64,000 nucleotides of DNA from Pseudomonas sp. ACM7 (GTDB lineage: Bacteria > Pseudomonadota > Gammaproteobacteria > Pseudomonadales > Pseudomonadaceae). A program made the translations under genes and the position numbers. This document shows, one piece after another, positions 27,062 through 35,699 of the stretch. Numbering within the stretch: position 1 is the first letter of the stretch; each line of letters begins with the position of its first letter. The stretch is from contig NZ_CP024866.1 in the NCBI RefSeq assembly GCF_004136015.1, positions 3,025,522 through 3,089,521 on the forward strand, in the 5' to 3' direction. The notes under the pieces are model-generated. The model was not told where the DNA came from, searched no databases, and saw only the letters and a program-made list of their open reading frames with translations.

Positions 27062-27892
27062 TCACCGTAGGCGGGCGTTGCGATACGCGCCCGGCCCCAC
27101 GCCGTAAACCTGCTTGAACTGCCGACTCAGATGACTCTGGTCAGCAAACCCCAACTGCGTCGCCACTTCCAACGGTAAGCAACCATTCTGTAACAGCGCT
27201 CGCGCCCGGGCGATGCGCTGCTGCATCAGCCAGGTGTGTGGCGGCATGCCAGTGGCGCGGCGGAACACCCGGGCGAAGTGGAAGGGCGAAAGGTTGACCG
27301 CCGCTGCCAGTTCTTCCAGCGAAGGCGGCGTCGCCAATTGTGCTTGCAGCAGATCCTTGGCCAGCGTCACCGCCCGATGTTCCTTGCCCGGCTTGCCTGC
27401 AATCGGTACCGCTGCGTGCCGTTGCAGCAGCAACAGCATCATTTCCCGCCAGACCGTTTGTTGTTGCAAGGCCGTGGACGGACTCTCCAGCAGACGATGC
27501 AGTTGGCAGAAACCCTTCACCAGATCCGGATCGCGATACAGCGTCGCGGCGAACGCCGGCAAGTTGTTGGTCGGCAGTTCCAGCTCCGCCAACAGCGACA
27601 GAATCTGACCGCTGTCCGGATAGAACGCCCGATACAACCAGCCATCCTCCGTGCCTTTATGGCCGGTGTGCAGTTCATCCGGATTGATCAGCACCAGCGT
27701 GCCGCTGCCCGCCAGGTGTTCGGCGCCGCGATAGCGATAGCGTTGGGCACCCGCCATGATCATGCCAATCACATAACCGTCATGCACATGAGGCGCGAAA
27801 CGGTGTTCGATGTAGCGCGCGGACAATAACTCGACGCCGGCCAACGGTGCTGTTTGCCAGAATCGGATCGACTCGCCCTGGTCGACGTCCAT
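27062..27892 (-). CDS. AraC family transcriptional regulator
   Basis: The 276-residue product has an N-terminal cupin-like ligand domain (HRFAPHVHDGYVIGMI, LVLINPDELHTG). Its C-terminal double helix-turn-helix runs from LEELAAAVNLSPFHFARVFRRATG to the second helix pair ending FADQSHLSRQFKQVYGVGPGAYR. The arrangement matches the group that often controls amino acid exporters or small-molecule catabolism. It is four bases downstream of the YheT hydrolase stop-to-start boundary, on the same strand, so the two are probably cotranscribed. Target genes unknown. Confidence 0.88.
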   Translation of the reverse strand: MDVDQGESIRFWQTAPLAGVELLSARYIEHRFAPHVHDGYVIGMIMAGAQRYRYRGAEHLAGSGTLVLINPDELHTGHKGTEDGWLYRAFYPDSGQILSLLAELELPTNNLPAFAATLYRDPDLVKGFCQLHRLLESPSTALQQQTVWREMMLLLLQRHAAVPIAGKPGKEHRAVTLAKDLLQAQLATPPSLEELAAAVNLSPFHFARVFRRATGMPPHTWLMQQRIARARALLQNGCLPLEVATQLGFADQSHLSRQFKQVYGVGPGAYRNARLR

Positions 27893-27896
27893 GGCC

Positions 27897-28895
27897 TTAC
27901 TGGCGCCCCACGGCGGTCAGCCATTGCGGGATGCGGCGTTCCAGGTAGTAACCCGGTTGCTTGAACGAACCATCGACGAAGCCGACATGCCCACCCTTGG
28001 TATGTAACTCGAATTGAGTGCAGGCGGACAATTCGTCGGCTTGCGGCAGGCTATGAGGAAAGACAAATGGGTCATCGGCCGCTTGAATGATCAGGGTCGG
28101 CGTACGAATCTCGCCAAGGAAATAGCGACTCGAAGCGCGGCGATAGTAATCCTCGGCATCGGCAAAACCATTCAGCGGCGCGGTGACCCGCCCATCGAAA
28201 TCCCAGAACGTGCGCATGTTCTCCAGTGAGCCCAACGCGGCCAGCGCCGCCAGACCATCCTCGCGCCCGTCATGCTGGAACTGGCGTTGTTTGTTCTTGA
28301 TATAGGCCACCATCTCCCGCATGAAATGCGCCTGATAGACCTTGGAGAAACCCTGGCCGATACGGTCGGCGCATTGATCGAGACGAAACGGTACCGACAC
28401 CGCCACCGCACCGGCCACGCCACTATTACTGCCGGATTCGCCCAAGTGCTTGAGCAACACATTGCCACCCAGGGAATAGCCGACCGCATACAACGGCGCG
28501 AGCGGTCGTTGGGCCTTCAGGTGTTTGATGGTTTCGGCCAGGTCTTCACTGGCACCGGAATGGTAGCTGCGTGCCAGCAGATTCGGCTCACCCGAACAGC
28601 CGCGCCAGTTCAATGCGACGCTGGCCCAGCCTTGGGCACCCAGTGCTTTCTGCACCCCGGCCACGTAAGGCGAATTTGAAGACCCGGTCAGGCCGTGCAA
28701 CACCAGCACCAGTGGCGCATCGGCGCTGTGCGGGCCGTGCCAGTCGAGGTCGAGAAAGTCGCCATCCTCAAGCCATAAGCGTTCGCGCTGGCGTTCGATG
28801 TGCGTGGTTTTGCGCCACAGCGGTCCCCACAAGGTTTGCAAGTGCGGATTACCAAGGCCGGTGGCCGGGGTGAAGCGTTCGCTGGGCTGGAGCAC
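27897..28895 (-). CDS. YheT-type alpha/beta hydrolase
   Basis: A 332-residue protein of the YheT/ABHD hydrolase family. The oxyanion region is LVLHGLTGSS, the nucleophile elbow is VGYSLGGN, and the C-terminal catalytic Asp and His appear in QAADDPFVFP and TKGGHVGFVD. The N-terminal GLGNPHLQTLWGPLWRK is diagnostic of the family. Relatives are esterases of uncertain physiological substrate. It is the promoter-proximal gene of a pair with the AraC regulator. Confidence 0.87.
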   Translation of the reverse strand: MLQPSERFTPATGLGNPHLQTLWGPLWRKTTHIERQRERLWLEDGDFLDLDWHGPHSADAPLVLVLHGLTGSSNSPYVAGVQKALGAQGWASVALNWRGCSGEPNLLARSYHSGASEDLAETIKHLKAQRPLAPLYAVGYSLGGNVLLKHLGESGSNSGVAGAVAVSVPFRLDQCADRIGQGFSKVYQAHFMREMVAYIKNKQRQFQHDGREDGLAALAALGSLENMRTFWDFDGRVTAPLNGFADAEDYYRRASSRYFLGEIRTPTLIIQAADDPFVFPHSLPQADELSACTQFELHTKGGHVGFVDGSFKQPGYYLERRIPQWLTAVGRQ

Positions 28896-28969
28896 GATGT
28901 TTCTCTAAAAGGTCAAACAGTCGGCGGCAGGGCTGAAAAGCGTGGCCCTGGCGCCTATGTCCAAAGAAA

Positions 28970-30448
28970 CTAACTTGCCACAATCCCCGTTTCGGCGCGA
29001 CACATGCTCTGCGGTACCTCGTTGGTCGGGAGAGGCAGAGGCTGTTGTTCTACGGTCGGGCCTATGGTCACCACCGACCATTGGTCCGCGTCAAAGTGCT
29101 TGTTCAGGGCTGTTTTGACTTGCGCAACGGTCAGTTTCTGAGCCTGTTCGATTGAAAAATCCAGATTGAGCGGCAAGTCGTATTGGTTGATATTGACCAG
29201 TCGGGCAAGAATCTGTGAATTGGTGGCGCTGTTCAACGCGCTGCTGCTGCGCAGTTGGCGCAGGGTGTCGTCGAGTTCCTGTTGTGTCGGACCCGTTTGC
29301 AAGTAGTCGCGATACATCGCCTGCACCAGCTTCACCGCACCTTCGCTGAACTGTGGGCTGGTATTCAGGCTGATGACGGCAGTACCGCCTTCCTCCCAGA
29401 GGGTGTTCTTCAGTTGCACGTCATAGGTCAAACCGCGTTTTTCTCTCAGCTCCGTCATCAGTCGCGAAGAGATTTTCTGCTCACCGAAAATCATATGGGC
29501 CACTCTCAGCGCCATGTAATCGGGGTGCTGCGGTGTCACGCCAGGTTGCCCCAGCATGATCTGCGTCTGGTTCAGGGGGCGCTCGATATGCCGTGACGTT
29601 GCATCGACCTGTCGGCGCGGGACCGGAATTACGGGGGGCATTTTGGAACCTGCTGGCAGCGCGTTGATAACCTGCAGGCTCATCGCCTGGGCTTGTTCCA
29701 GTGTCAGGTCGCCGACCAGGGTAATCAGCACATTCCCCGCGCTATAGGCTTGCCGATGGAACGTCTGGACCTGTTCACGAGAGAGTGCAGCCAGGCTTTT
29801 TTCTGTGCCAAAGACTGGTTGGGCGTAAGGGTGTCCAGCCATTAGCAGGTCAATCATGGCTTGGGTGATTTGTGATTCGGGATCCTGCTGCTGGGTCTTG
29901 AGGATATTGGTCAGTTCTTTTTTGACGTTGACCAGTGCTTCGTCGGTCAGCAGGGGTTGGCCAAGTATCTGGGTAAACAGCAACAGCGCCGGGTCGCGCT
30001 TATCGATGGCAGTCAGGCTGCGCAAGGACAATGAGGCCCGATCCTGCTCGATGCTCATTTTGGTTTTTGCGCCAAGGCCATCAAAGGTTTCGATAATCGC
30101 TGAGAGATCCTTGCCCGGTACGCCTTCGTTAAGCAGGCTGAACGTCGTTGCCGCCAGACCGGAATGCTGACCATCTCGCGTGCTGCCGGCAGGAAAACTG
30201 ACATGCAGGTCGAACATCGGCAGTTCTGGAGTGCGAATAAACAGCACCTTGCCACCGGACGGCGATTTCCAACCGTGGATTTTCAGGGCGCGCGAGGCTG
30301 GTGTCTGCGCGTCCAGCTCTGCCAGCGATTGCAGCCGTGGAGACTGAACCACAGCAGGAAGCTGCGGTTCGGTGTCGGCCAAGGCCAGACAGCCTTGCAG
30401 GCCACCGATCACTAACAGCCACAGTGTCACGCAACTAACCTTATTCAT
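28970..30448 (-). CDS. M16 family peptidase, inactive subunit (second copy)
   Basis: A 492-residue M16B-fold protein that lacks the zinc-binding HxxEH: the corresponding place reads AGSTRDGQHSGLAATTF. It begins with a hydrophobic export signal ending near LQGCLALA, possibly a lipoprotein although the lipobox is imperfect. Conserved downstream segments include YSAGNVLITLVGDLTLEQA and REKRGLTYDV. It overlaps the active-subunit gene by 8 bases, as do the genes of the other M16 pair. Together they probably form a periplasmic heterodimer in which this chain helps bind peptide. Confidence 0.82.
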   Translation of the reverse strand: MNKVSCVTLWLLVIGGLQGCLALADTEPQLPAVVQSPRLQSLAELDAQTPASRALKIHGWKSPSGGKVLFIRTPELPMFDLHVSFPAGSTRDGQHSGLAATTFSLLNEGVPGKDLSAIIETFDGLGAKTKMSIEQDRASLSLRSLTAIDKRDPALLLFTQILGQPLLTDEALVNVKKELTNILKTQQQDPESQITQAMIDLLMAGHPYAQPVFGTEKSLAALSREQVQTFHRQAYSAGNVLITLVGDLTLEQAQAMSLQVINALPAGSKMPPVIPVPRRQVDATSRHIERPLNQTQIMLGQPGVTPQHPDYMALRVAHMIFGEQKISSRLMTELREKRGLTYDVQLKNTLWEEGGTAVISLNTSPQFSEGAVKLVQAMYRDYLQTGPTQQELDDTLRQLRSSSALNSATNSQILARLVNINQYDLPLNLDFSIEQAQKLTVAQVKTALNKHFDADQWSVVTIGPTVEQQPLPLPTNEVPQSMCRAETGIVAS

Positions 30449-31784
30449 TATTTTTCTCCACGAGGACATGGGCGGTGCTCAGGCGTTGTCGGGTCAGGTA
30501 CGTCCGCGCGACGTGCTGAATGTCTGCGGGGGTCACCTGATTCAGTTCATCGACACCCTCTTCCATCAGTCGCCAGGAAAGGCCGATGCTCTCGAGTGCA
30601 CCGAGGTGATCCGCCTGGTTTTCAATGTCGTCGCGGTTGTAGATCTGCCCGGCGATCAGCAGGGTGCGGGCGCGCTCCAGTTCGACGCTGTCGGGCGGTG
30701 CGGACTTGAGTTCGTTGAGCAGTTCCCAGATACGGGCCTGTGCTTGATCGAGGCTTTCATTGCGTTGGCTGTGGAGCTGGGCGGTGAGGGTAAGCAGACT
30801 GTCACCTCGATAAAGCGTGTTGTATTCGGACGAGGTGCTAGAAAACAGCCTGTCGGTAAATTGCAGGCTTTTACGCAGGCGTGCGCTGTTCGAACCGGCC
30901 AGCAAGGTGTTGAGTAGCCTTAATGCATGCACTGTTCGACGGTTTTCGGCGGTGGCAAGGCTCGGGACATTGAACGACATGATCAATCGAGGCGCCGGGA
31001 TCGCCTGGTGCAGGATGATTTTCCGCTCTCCGGGCTCGGCCAACTCCATCGATGTCCTTGCCGCGACAAACGGTCTGGCCGCAAGTACGCCGAAGTAGCG
31101 CTCGACCAGGGGCTTCACCTTTTCCAGCGTAACGTCACCGACAATGACGAGCGTGGCATTACCGGGGGCGTAGCGGGTCTGGTACCAGTGACGCACGTCA
31201 TCAGCGTTCAAGCGTTGCAAGTCGTGCATCCAGCCGATGATTGGCGCGCCATAGCTGCTGGCGGGAAAGGCGATGCTGGTGAGGCGGTGTTGCGCGATTG
31301 CGTCGGGATCATCGTCGACTCGTAGCCGTCGTTCTTCCTGAATGACGGAAAGTTCCGGAATGAAATCCTCGGCTCGCAAATGAGCGGTCGAGATCATGTC
31401 GGCCATCAACTCGAACGCGACACCCAACTGGTGAGGCTGCACGGTCTGGTAGTAGGCGGTGACGTCCTTATCGGTAAAGGCGTTATGTGACGCGCCCAGC
31501 TTGTCCAGAATGGCGGAAGCTTCACCTGCACAGGTCTTGCTGCTGCCTTTGTAGAGCATGTGCTCCAGCGCATGGGACAGGCCAGACTTCCCCGGCGGTT
31601 CATCGCTGGAGCCGACCTTGAGCCAGAGTTGTGAGGTCACTACCGGGGCGCGATGGTCCTCGCGCACCACCACTTTCAGGCCGTTGCTTAACGTGAACTC
31701 GTGGGTCGGTTGTGCGGGTTCGGCCAGTACCGTGAAGGGCAGTAACCAGGAAAAGAGCAGCATCCTGCTGCGGGAGATGTTCAT
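30441..31784 (-). CDS. M16 family zinc peptidase, active subunit (second copy)
   Basis: A 447-residue protein with a signal peptide (MLLFSWLLPFTVLA). The inverted zinc motif HALEH sits in GLSHALEHMLYKGS, and the third ligand region is ELSVIQEERRLRVDDDP. Sequence and order closely parallel the pair at 32517-35355, so this is a paralogue. A ribosome site GAGGATGA precedes the start. The DNA of this pair appears somewhat less GC-rich than that of the other pair. Substrate unknown; periplasmic peptide processing or degradation is likely. Confidence 0.85.
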   Translation of the reverse strand: MNISRSRMLLFSWLLPFTVLAEPAQPTHEFTLSNGLKVVVREDHRAPVVTSQLWLKVGSSDEPPGKSGLSHALEHMLYKGSSKTCAGEASAILDKLGASHNAFTDKDVTAYYQTVQPHQLGVAFELMADMISTAHLRAEDFIPELSVIQEERRLRVDDDPDAIAQHRLTSIAFPASSYGAPIIGWMHDLQRLNADDVRHWYQTRYAPGNATLVIVGDVTLEKVKPLVERYFGVLAARPFVAARTSMELAEPGERKIILHQAIPAPRLIMSFNVPSLATAENRRTVHALRLLNTLLAGSNSARLRKSLQFTDRLFSSTSSEYNTLYRGDSLLTLTAQLHSQRNESLDQAQARIWELLNELKSAPPDSVELERARTLLIAGQIYNRDDIENQADHLGALESIGLSWRLMEEGVDELNQVTPADIQHVARTYLTRQRLSTAHVLVEKNNE

Positions 31785-31798
31785 CCGTGTTCATCCTC

Positions 31799-31827
31799 AG
31801 TGGTTTACGGAAATTGCGTAAACCACT
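31799..31827 (-). other. Hairpin just upstream of the second M16 peptidase gene
   Basis: AGTGGTTTACG and CGTAAACCACT form an eleven-base perfect stem with a seven-base loop, about five bases before the ribosome site of the peptidase gene. No T-run follows on either strand, so it looks more like an mRNA leader structure, an mRNA-end relic or a binding site than a terminator. Confidence 0.5.
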
Positions 31828-31908
31828 GTGGAGACTTGGACGAGGCCGTTGGCGGTAATTATTTACCGCACTTGATGCCTTGTTTCACGCTACGTTGCGA
31901 TGACAGTT

Positions 31909-32517
31909 TCAGTTTGCCAGCGGGCTGCGCTGCCACAACGCGTAATACACTCGCCCGGATTTCTGCTCCCGGTGCAGGCGCCAGTTGCCTGGCAAGCCAA
32001 GCGCCGACGGTGCGTTTTCGCTTTCGGTGTAGACCCAGGCGTCATCTGCCAGCCATTGGCGCTCTTCGAGCAAGGCGCAAACGCTCGGCAACAGGTTCTG
32101 GTTGAACGGCGGGTCGAGGAACACCACGTCGTAAGCGGTCGCTGTCTGGGTTTCCAGGTAGCGCAGGGCATCGGCAGTCTGCACCTGGCCGGTGGTGCAG
32201 CGCAGCGTGCCCAGATGTTCCTTGATGCTGGCGACCGCGATGTTACTGGCGTCCAGCGCCTGACCCATGGCCGCGCCACGGGACAAGGCTTCGAGGAACA
32301 ACGCGCCGCTGCCGGCGAACGGGTCCAGAACCTTGGCGCCAGCGACATATGGCGCGAGCCAGTTGAACAGGGTTTCACGCACCCGGTCCGGCGTCGGACG
32401 CAGGCCCGGTGCGTCCGGGAAGCTCAGCTTCCGGCTGCCCCATTCGCCGCCGATAATGCGCAGTTGGTTCACGCCGTTGTGTACGTTGTGAACGGGTTTT
32501 TTAGGACGAGTGGCCAT
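31909..32517 (-). CDS. rsmD: 16S rRNA (guanine966-N2)-methyltransferase
   Basis: A 202-residue class I methyltransferase. LRIIGGEWGSRKLSFPDAPGLRPTPDRVRETLFNWL is the family's N-terminus. The SAM motif VLDPFAGSGALFLEALSRGA and the catalytic DPPFNQ motif (VVFLDPPFN) are intact. It methylates G966 of 16S rRNA during 30S assembly. The stop of the upstream M16 gene overlaps its ATG by one base (TAATG). Here it is sandwiched between two M16 peptidase pairs. Confidence 0.96.
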   Translation of the reverse strand: MATRPKKPVHNVHNGVNQLRIIGGEWGSRKLSFPDAPGLRPTPDRVRETLFNWLAPYVAGAKVLDPFAGSGALFLEALSRGAAMGQALDASNIAVASIKEHLGTLRCTTGQVQTADALRYLETQTATAYDVVFLDPPFNQNLLPSVCALLEERQWLADDAWVYTESENAPSALGLPGNWRLHREQKSGRVYYALWQRSPLAN

Positions 32518-34007
32518 TAATGCTCCGGAACCCCGAGCGGTTGCTCGGCAGGTTTATCAGTTGGGGCCGGTAACGGCTTTTGCGGCACGGTCGGGCCAGC
32601 GCTGACGATGACCATTTTATCCGTGCTCAAGTGTTTGTTCAGTGCGGTTTTGACCTGTTCGACCGTCAGGCTCTGGGACTCGCGCATAAAGTCATCCAGA
32701 TAACTCAACGGCAGGCTGTAGAAACCCATGGCGCCGAGTTGGCCGACGATATCGGCGTTGCTGGCGGTGGACAGCGGGAAGCTGCCGGCCAGTTCACGCT
32801 TGGCGTCGTCGAGTTCTTTCTGGGTCGGGCCGGTTTTAAGGTAGTCGGCGAGCACGTCCTGCACCAGTTTCAGCGTGCCTTCGCTCATCTCGGCGCGGGT
32901 TTGCAGGTTGATCATGAACGGGCCGCGTGCCTGCATCGGGGTGAAGCCCGAATACACGCCATACGTCAGGCCGCGCTTCTCGCGCACTTCGCTCATCAAC
33001 CGCGTGCCGAAGCCACCGCCGCCAAGAATCTGGTTACCCATGGACAGTGCTGCGTAGTCCGGATCGTCACGGTCGATGCCCAATTGCGCGAGCATCAGGT
33101 TGGTCTGCTTGGACGGAAACTCGATGTGGCCGATGCTGGCTTTCGGTTCCTCCGGTTGCGGGATTTTCGCCAGCTCCGGGCCTTTTGGCAGCGCGCTGGA
33201 GACTTGCGAAGCAATCGCCTCCGCCTCGGCACGAGACAGGTCGCCCACCAGCGCAATCACCACGTTGCCAGCCGCGTAGGCCTTCTCATGGAACGCCTTC
33301 AGTTGAGCCAGTGTGATCGCTGGAACGGTTTTCGCCGTGCCGTCGCTGGAGTGCGCGTACGGGTGATCGCCGTACAGGCGGTTCATCAGCTCCAGGCTCG
33401 CGAGTTTGCCCGGGTTCTGCTTCTGGTACTCGAAACCGGCGAGCATCTGGTTCTTGATGCGCGCAAAGGAATCGGCAGGGAAGGTCGGTTTGCCGACAAC
33501 TTCAGAGAACAAGTTCAGGGCCGGTTCGCGTTTGTCCGCGGCGCTGAGGCTGCGCAGGGACGCCAGGGCCATGTCCTTGAATGCGCCGTTGCCAAAGTCT
33601 GCGCCCAGGCCTTCGAAGCCCTGAGCGATGGCGCCGACATCTTTGCCGGCCACACCTTCGTTGAGCATGGCGTTGGTCAGCACGGAGAGGCCAGGTGCGT
33701 CGCCGTCCTGGCTGCTGCCGGCGGCGAAGATCAGGCGCATGTCGAACATCGGCAGCTCGCGGGCTTCAACGAACAGCACCTTGGCGCCCTCGGCGGTTTT
33801 CCAGGTCTGCACGTCCAGGGTGCGGTGGCTTGGCGCCTTGCCGTCGAGTTCAGCCAGCGATTGCAGCTTCTGGCTGGCCTTGGCCTTGTCGAGGGCTTCG
33901 CTGGCCTTGGATTCGTCGGTCTTTGAAAAGTAAAACGCGGCAGACCCGATCAATGCGACAGCGATCAGGCCCATCAGGGCCAGGCGCGGTTTTTTACGCT
34001 CACTCAT
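32517..34007 (-). CDS. M16 family peptidase, inactive subunit (ancestral copy)
   Basis: A 496-residue M16B protein with an N-terminal membrane anchor (LALMGLIAVALIGSAAFYF). The zinc motif is absent: AGSSQDGDAPGLSVLTNAML lies at the expected position. Later segments such as YAAGNVVIALVGDLSRAEA and REKRGLTYGVYSG are conserved. The start at 34007 follows a ribosome site AGGAGACGACTC and overlaps the active-subunit gene by 8 bases. It also overlaps rsmD. This pair next to rsmD and ftsY is the arrangement I recall from other Pseudomonas. Confidence 0.85.
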   Translation of the reverse strand: MSERKKPRLALMGLIAVALIGSAAFYFSKTDESKASEALDKAKASQKLQSLAELDGKAPSHRTLDVQTWKTAEGAKVLFVEARELPMFDMRLIFAAGSSQDGDAPGLSVLTNAMLNEGVAGKDVGAIAQGFEGLGADFGNGAFKDMALASLRSLSAADKREPALNLFSEVVGKPTFPADSFARIKNQMLAGFEYQKQNPGKLASLELMNRLYGDHPYAHSSDGTAKTVPAITLAQLKAFHEKAYAAGNVVIALVGDLSRAEAEAIASQVSSALPKGPELAKIPQPEEPKASIGHIEFPSKQTNLMLAQLGIDRDDPDYAALSMGNQILGGGGFGTRLMSEVREKRGLTYGVYSGFTPMQARGPFMINLQTRAEMSEGTLKLVQDVLADYLKTGPTQKELDDAKRELAGSFPLSTASNADIVGQLGAMGFYSLPLSYLDDFMRESQSLTVEQVKTALNKHLSTDKMVIVSAGPTVPQKPLPAPTDKPAEQPLGVPEH

Positions 34008-35355
34008 GAGTCGTCTCCTCTGGCAGTACATGGGCGACACTGAGACGTTCGCGGGTGAAATACAGCTTGGCGGCTTTCTGGATGTCTTCCGGGGTCACGC
34101 TTTCCAGCTCGGCGAGTTCGGTGTCCATCAGCTTCCACGACAGGCCAACAGTTTCCAGTTGGCCAATGGCGGTGGCCTGGCTGGTGATCGAGTCCCGCTC
34201 GTAGACCAGGCCGGCGATGACCTGTGCGCGGACGCGTTCCAGTTCCTCAGTGGACGGCGCGGTGGTTTTCAGCTGTTCGAGCAGCTTCCACAGGCCTGCT
34301 TCAGCCTGAGCCATGGTTTTGTTTTTCTGGGTATTGGGCGTTGCCGACAACGTGAACAGACTGTCGCCACGGGTGTAGGCGTCGTAGCTCGACGAACCGC
34401 CGGACACCAGCTCTTCGCCGCGCTCCAGTTGCGTCGGGATGCGTCCGCTGTAGCCACCGTCGAGCAGGGCGGAGATCAGGCGCAAGGCGTTGACCGAGCG
34501 TTTGTCTTCAGCGGTTGCGATGCTTGGCACGTTGAAACCCAGCATCAGGCTTGGCAGTTGGGTCTTCACGTGCAGGGTGATCTGCCGTTCGCCGGGCTCG
34601 GCCAGTTCCAGCGGGATTTTCGCCGGTGGCACATCACGTTTGGCGATCGGACCGAAGTAGCGCTGGGCCAGGGTTTTGACCTCGTCCGGGGTCAAGTCGC
34701 CCACCACCACCAACGTGGCGTTGTTCGGCACGTACCAGGATTGGTACCAGTGGCGCAGCTCTTCGACTTTCATGCGGTCCAGGTCAGCCATCCAGCCGAT
34801 GGTCGGCGTGTGGTAACCGCTGGCCGGGTAGGCCATGGCCTTGAAGCGTTCGTAGGCCTTGGACATCGGCTTGTCGTCAGTGCGCAGGCGACGTTCTTCT
34901 TTAATGACTTCGATCTCGCGGGCGAACTCGTCGGCCGGCAGACGCAGGCTGGCCATGCGATCGGCTTCCAGCTCGAAGGCCACGCCCAGACGGTCGCGGG
35001 CCAGCACCTGGTAATACGCCGTGAAGTCATCGCTGGTGAACGCGTTCTCTTCGGCGCCGAGGTCGCGCAGGATCAGCGACGCTTCGCCGGGGCCGACTTT
35101 CTCGCTGCCCTTGAACATCATGTGTTCCAGAGCGTGGGACAAACCGGTCTGACCCGGGGTCTCGTAGCTAGAGCCGACCTTGTACCAGACTTGGGAAACC
35201 ACCACCGGCGCGCGATGGTCTTCGCGCACGACGACCTTCAGGCCGTTATCGAGGGTGAATTCGTGGGTGGGTTGTGGATCGGCAGCCAGGGCCGAAAGGG
35301 GCAGACAAACTGTGCTGAGCAGCAGGCCTGCAGCGCGGCGGGCTAGAGCATTCAT
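34000..35355 (-). CDS. M16 family zinc peptidase, active subunit (ancestral copy)
   Basis: A 451-residue exported peptidase with a signal peptide (LLLSTVCLPLSALA). HALEH lies in GLSHALEHMMFKGSEKVGPGE, with the third zinc-ligand region EIEVIKEERRLRTDDKP. It is the first gene of a unit running through the inactive subunit and rsmD. It diverges from ftsY. The family resembles mitochondrial processing peptidase, in which two related chains pair. Confidence 0.88.
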   Translation of the reverse strand: MNALARRAAGLLLSTVCLPLSALAADPQPTHEFTLDNGLKVVVREDHRAPVVVSQVWYKVGSSYETPGQTGLSHALEHMMFKGSEKVGPGEASLILRDLGAEENAFTSDDFTAYYQVLARDRLGVAFELEADRMASLRLPADEFAREIEVIKEERRLRTDDKPMSKAYERFKAMAYPASGYHTPTIGWMADLDRMKVEELRHWYQSWYVPNNATLVVVGDLTPDEVKTLAQRYFGPIAKRDVPPAKIPLELAEPGERQITLHVKTQLPSLMLGFNVPSIATAEDKRSVNALRLISALLDGGYSGRIPTQLERGEELVSGGSSSYDAYTRGDSLFTLSATPNTQKNKTMAQAEAGLWKLLEQLKTTAPSTEELERVRAQVIAGLVYERDSITSQATAIGQLETVGLSWKLMDTELAELESVTPEDIQKAAKLYFTRERLSVAHVLPEETTHE

Positions 35356-35699
35356 TCGTTTTTAAACCTTTGGGGCTGCCCGCTTGGTCTTAGCGTCGGC
35401 GGGCGAGAGGGTGCTAGGATACTGATCCGTTTTACTGGCGGCCACGCCTATCAGGCCTTTGATCGGTCAGCAGGTTGTTTGGGTTTACGGCTAAAGCTTT
35501 GAGTTTGTCAGCTAAACTCTGCGTTTTCGCCGACGATGCCGTTCCAGTCCTTCGTATTAGTCGACCTTTTAGGTGCTGTTTGCACCTCGACAAAATGTTG
35601 CGCGTGAACAAGCTGGGTCAATCGCAGTCTGTTCTGCATCGAATATTTATTTGCCGAGGCGCCCTTTGGCGCGTCGCTACCGTGAGATAGCCGTCCTCC
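35356..35699. other. 344-base divergent intergenic region between the M16 peptidase and ftsY genes
   Basis: No convincing gene is present; short frames here have neither ribosome sites nor typical codon use. It must contain both promoters. Visible items are an AT-rich TATTTAT (35644-35650), which could be a -10 box for ftsY although no good -35 is spaced from it, and a small hairpin GCGCC-CTTT-GGCGC (35659-35672) in the ftsY leader. Confidence 0.4.

Noticed and set aside
31799..31827. Intrinsic terminator of rsmD
   Set aside because: The stem is good, but neither strand has a T-run after it, so it was listed as a hairpin only.
35475..35690. 71-codon plus-strand frame in front of ftsY
   Set aside because: It is Cys/Arg-rich, lacks a ribosome site, and overlaps the expected promoter and leader.
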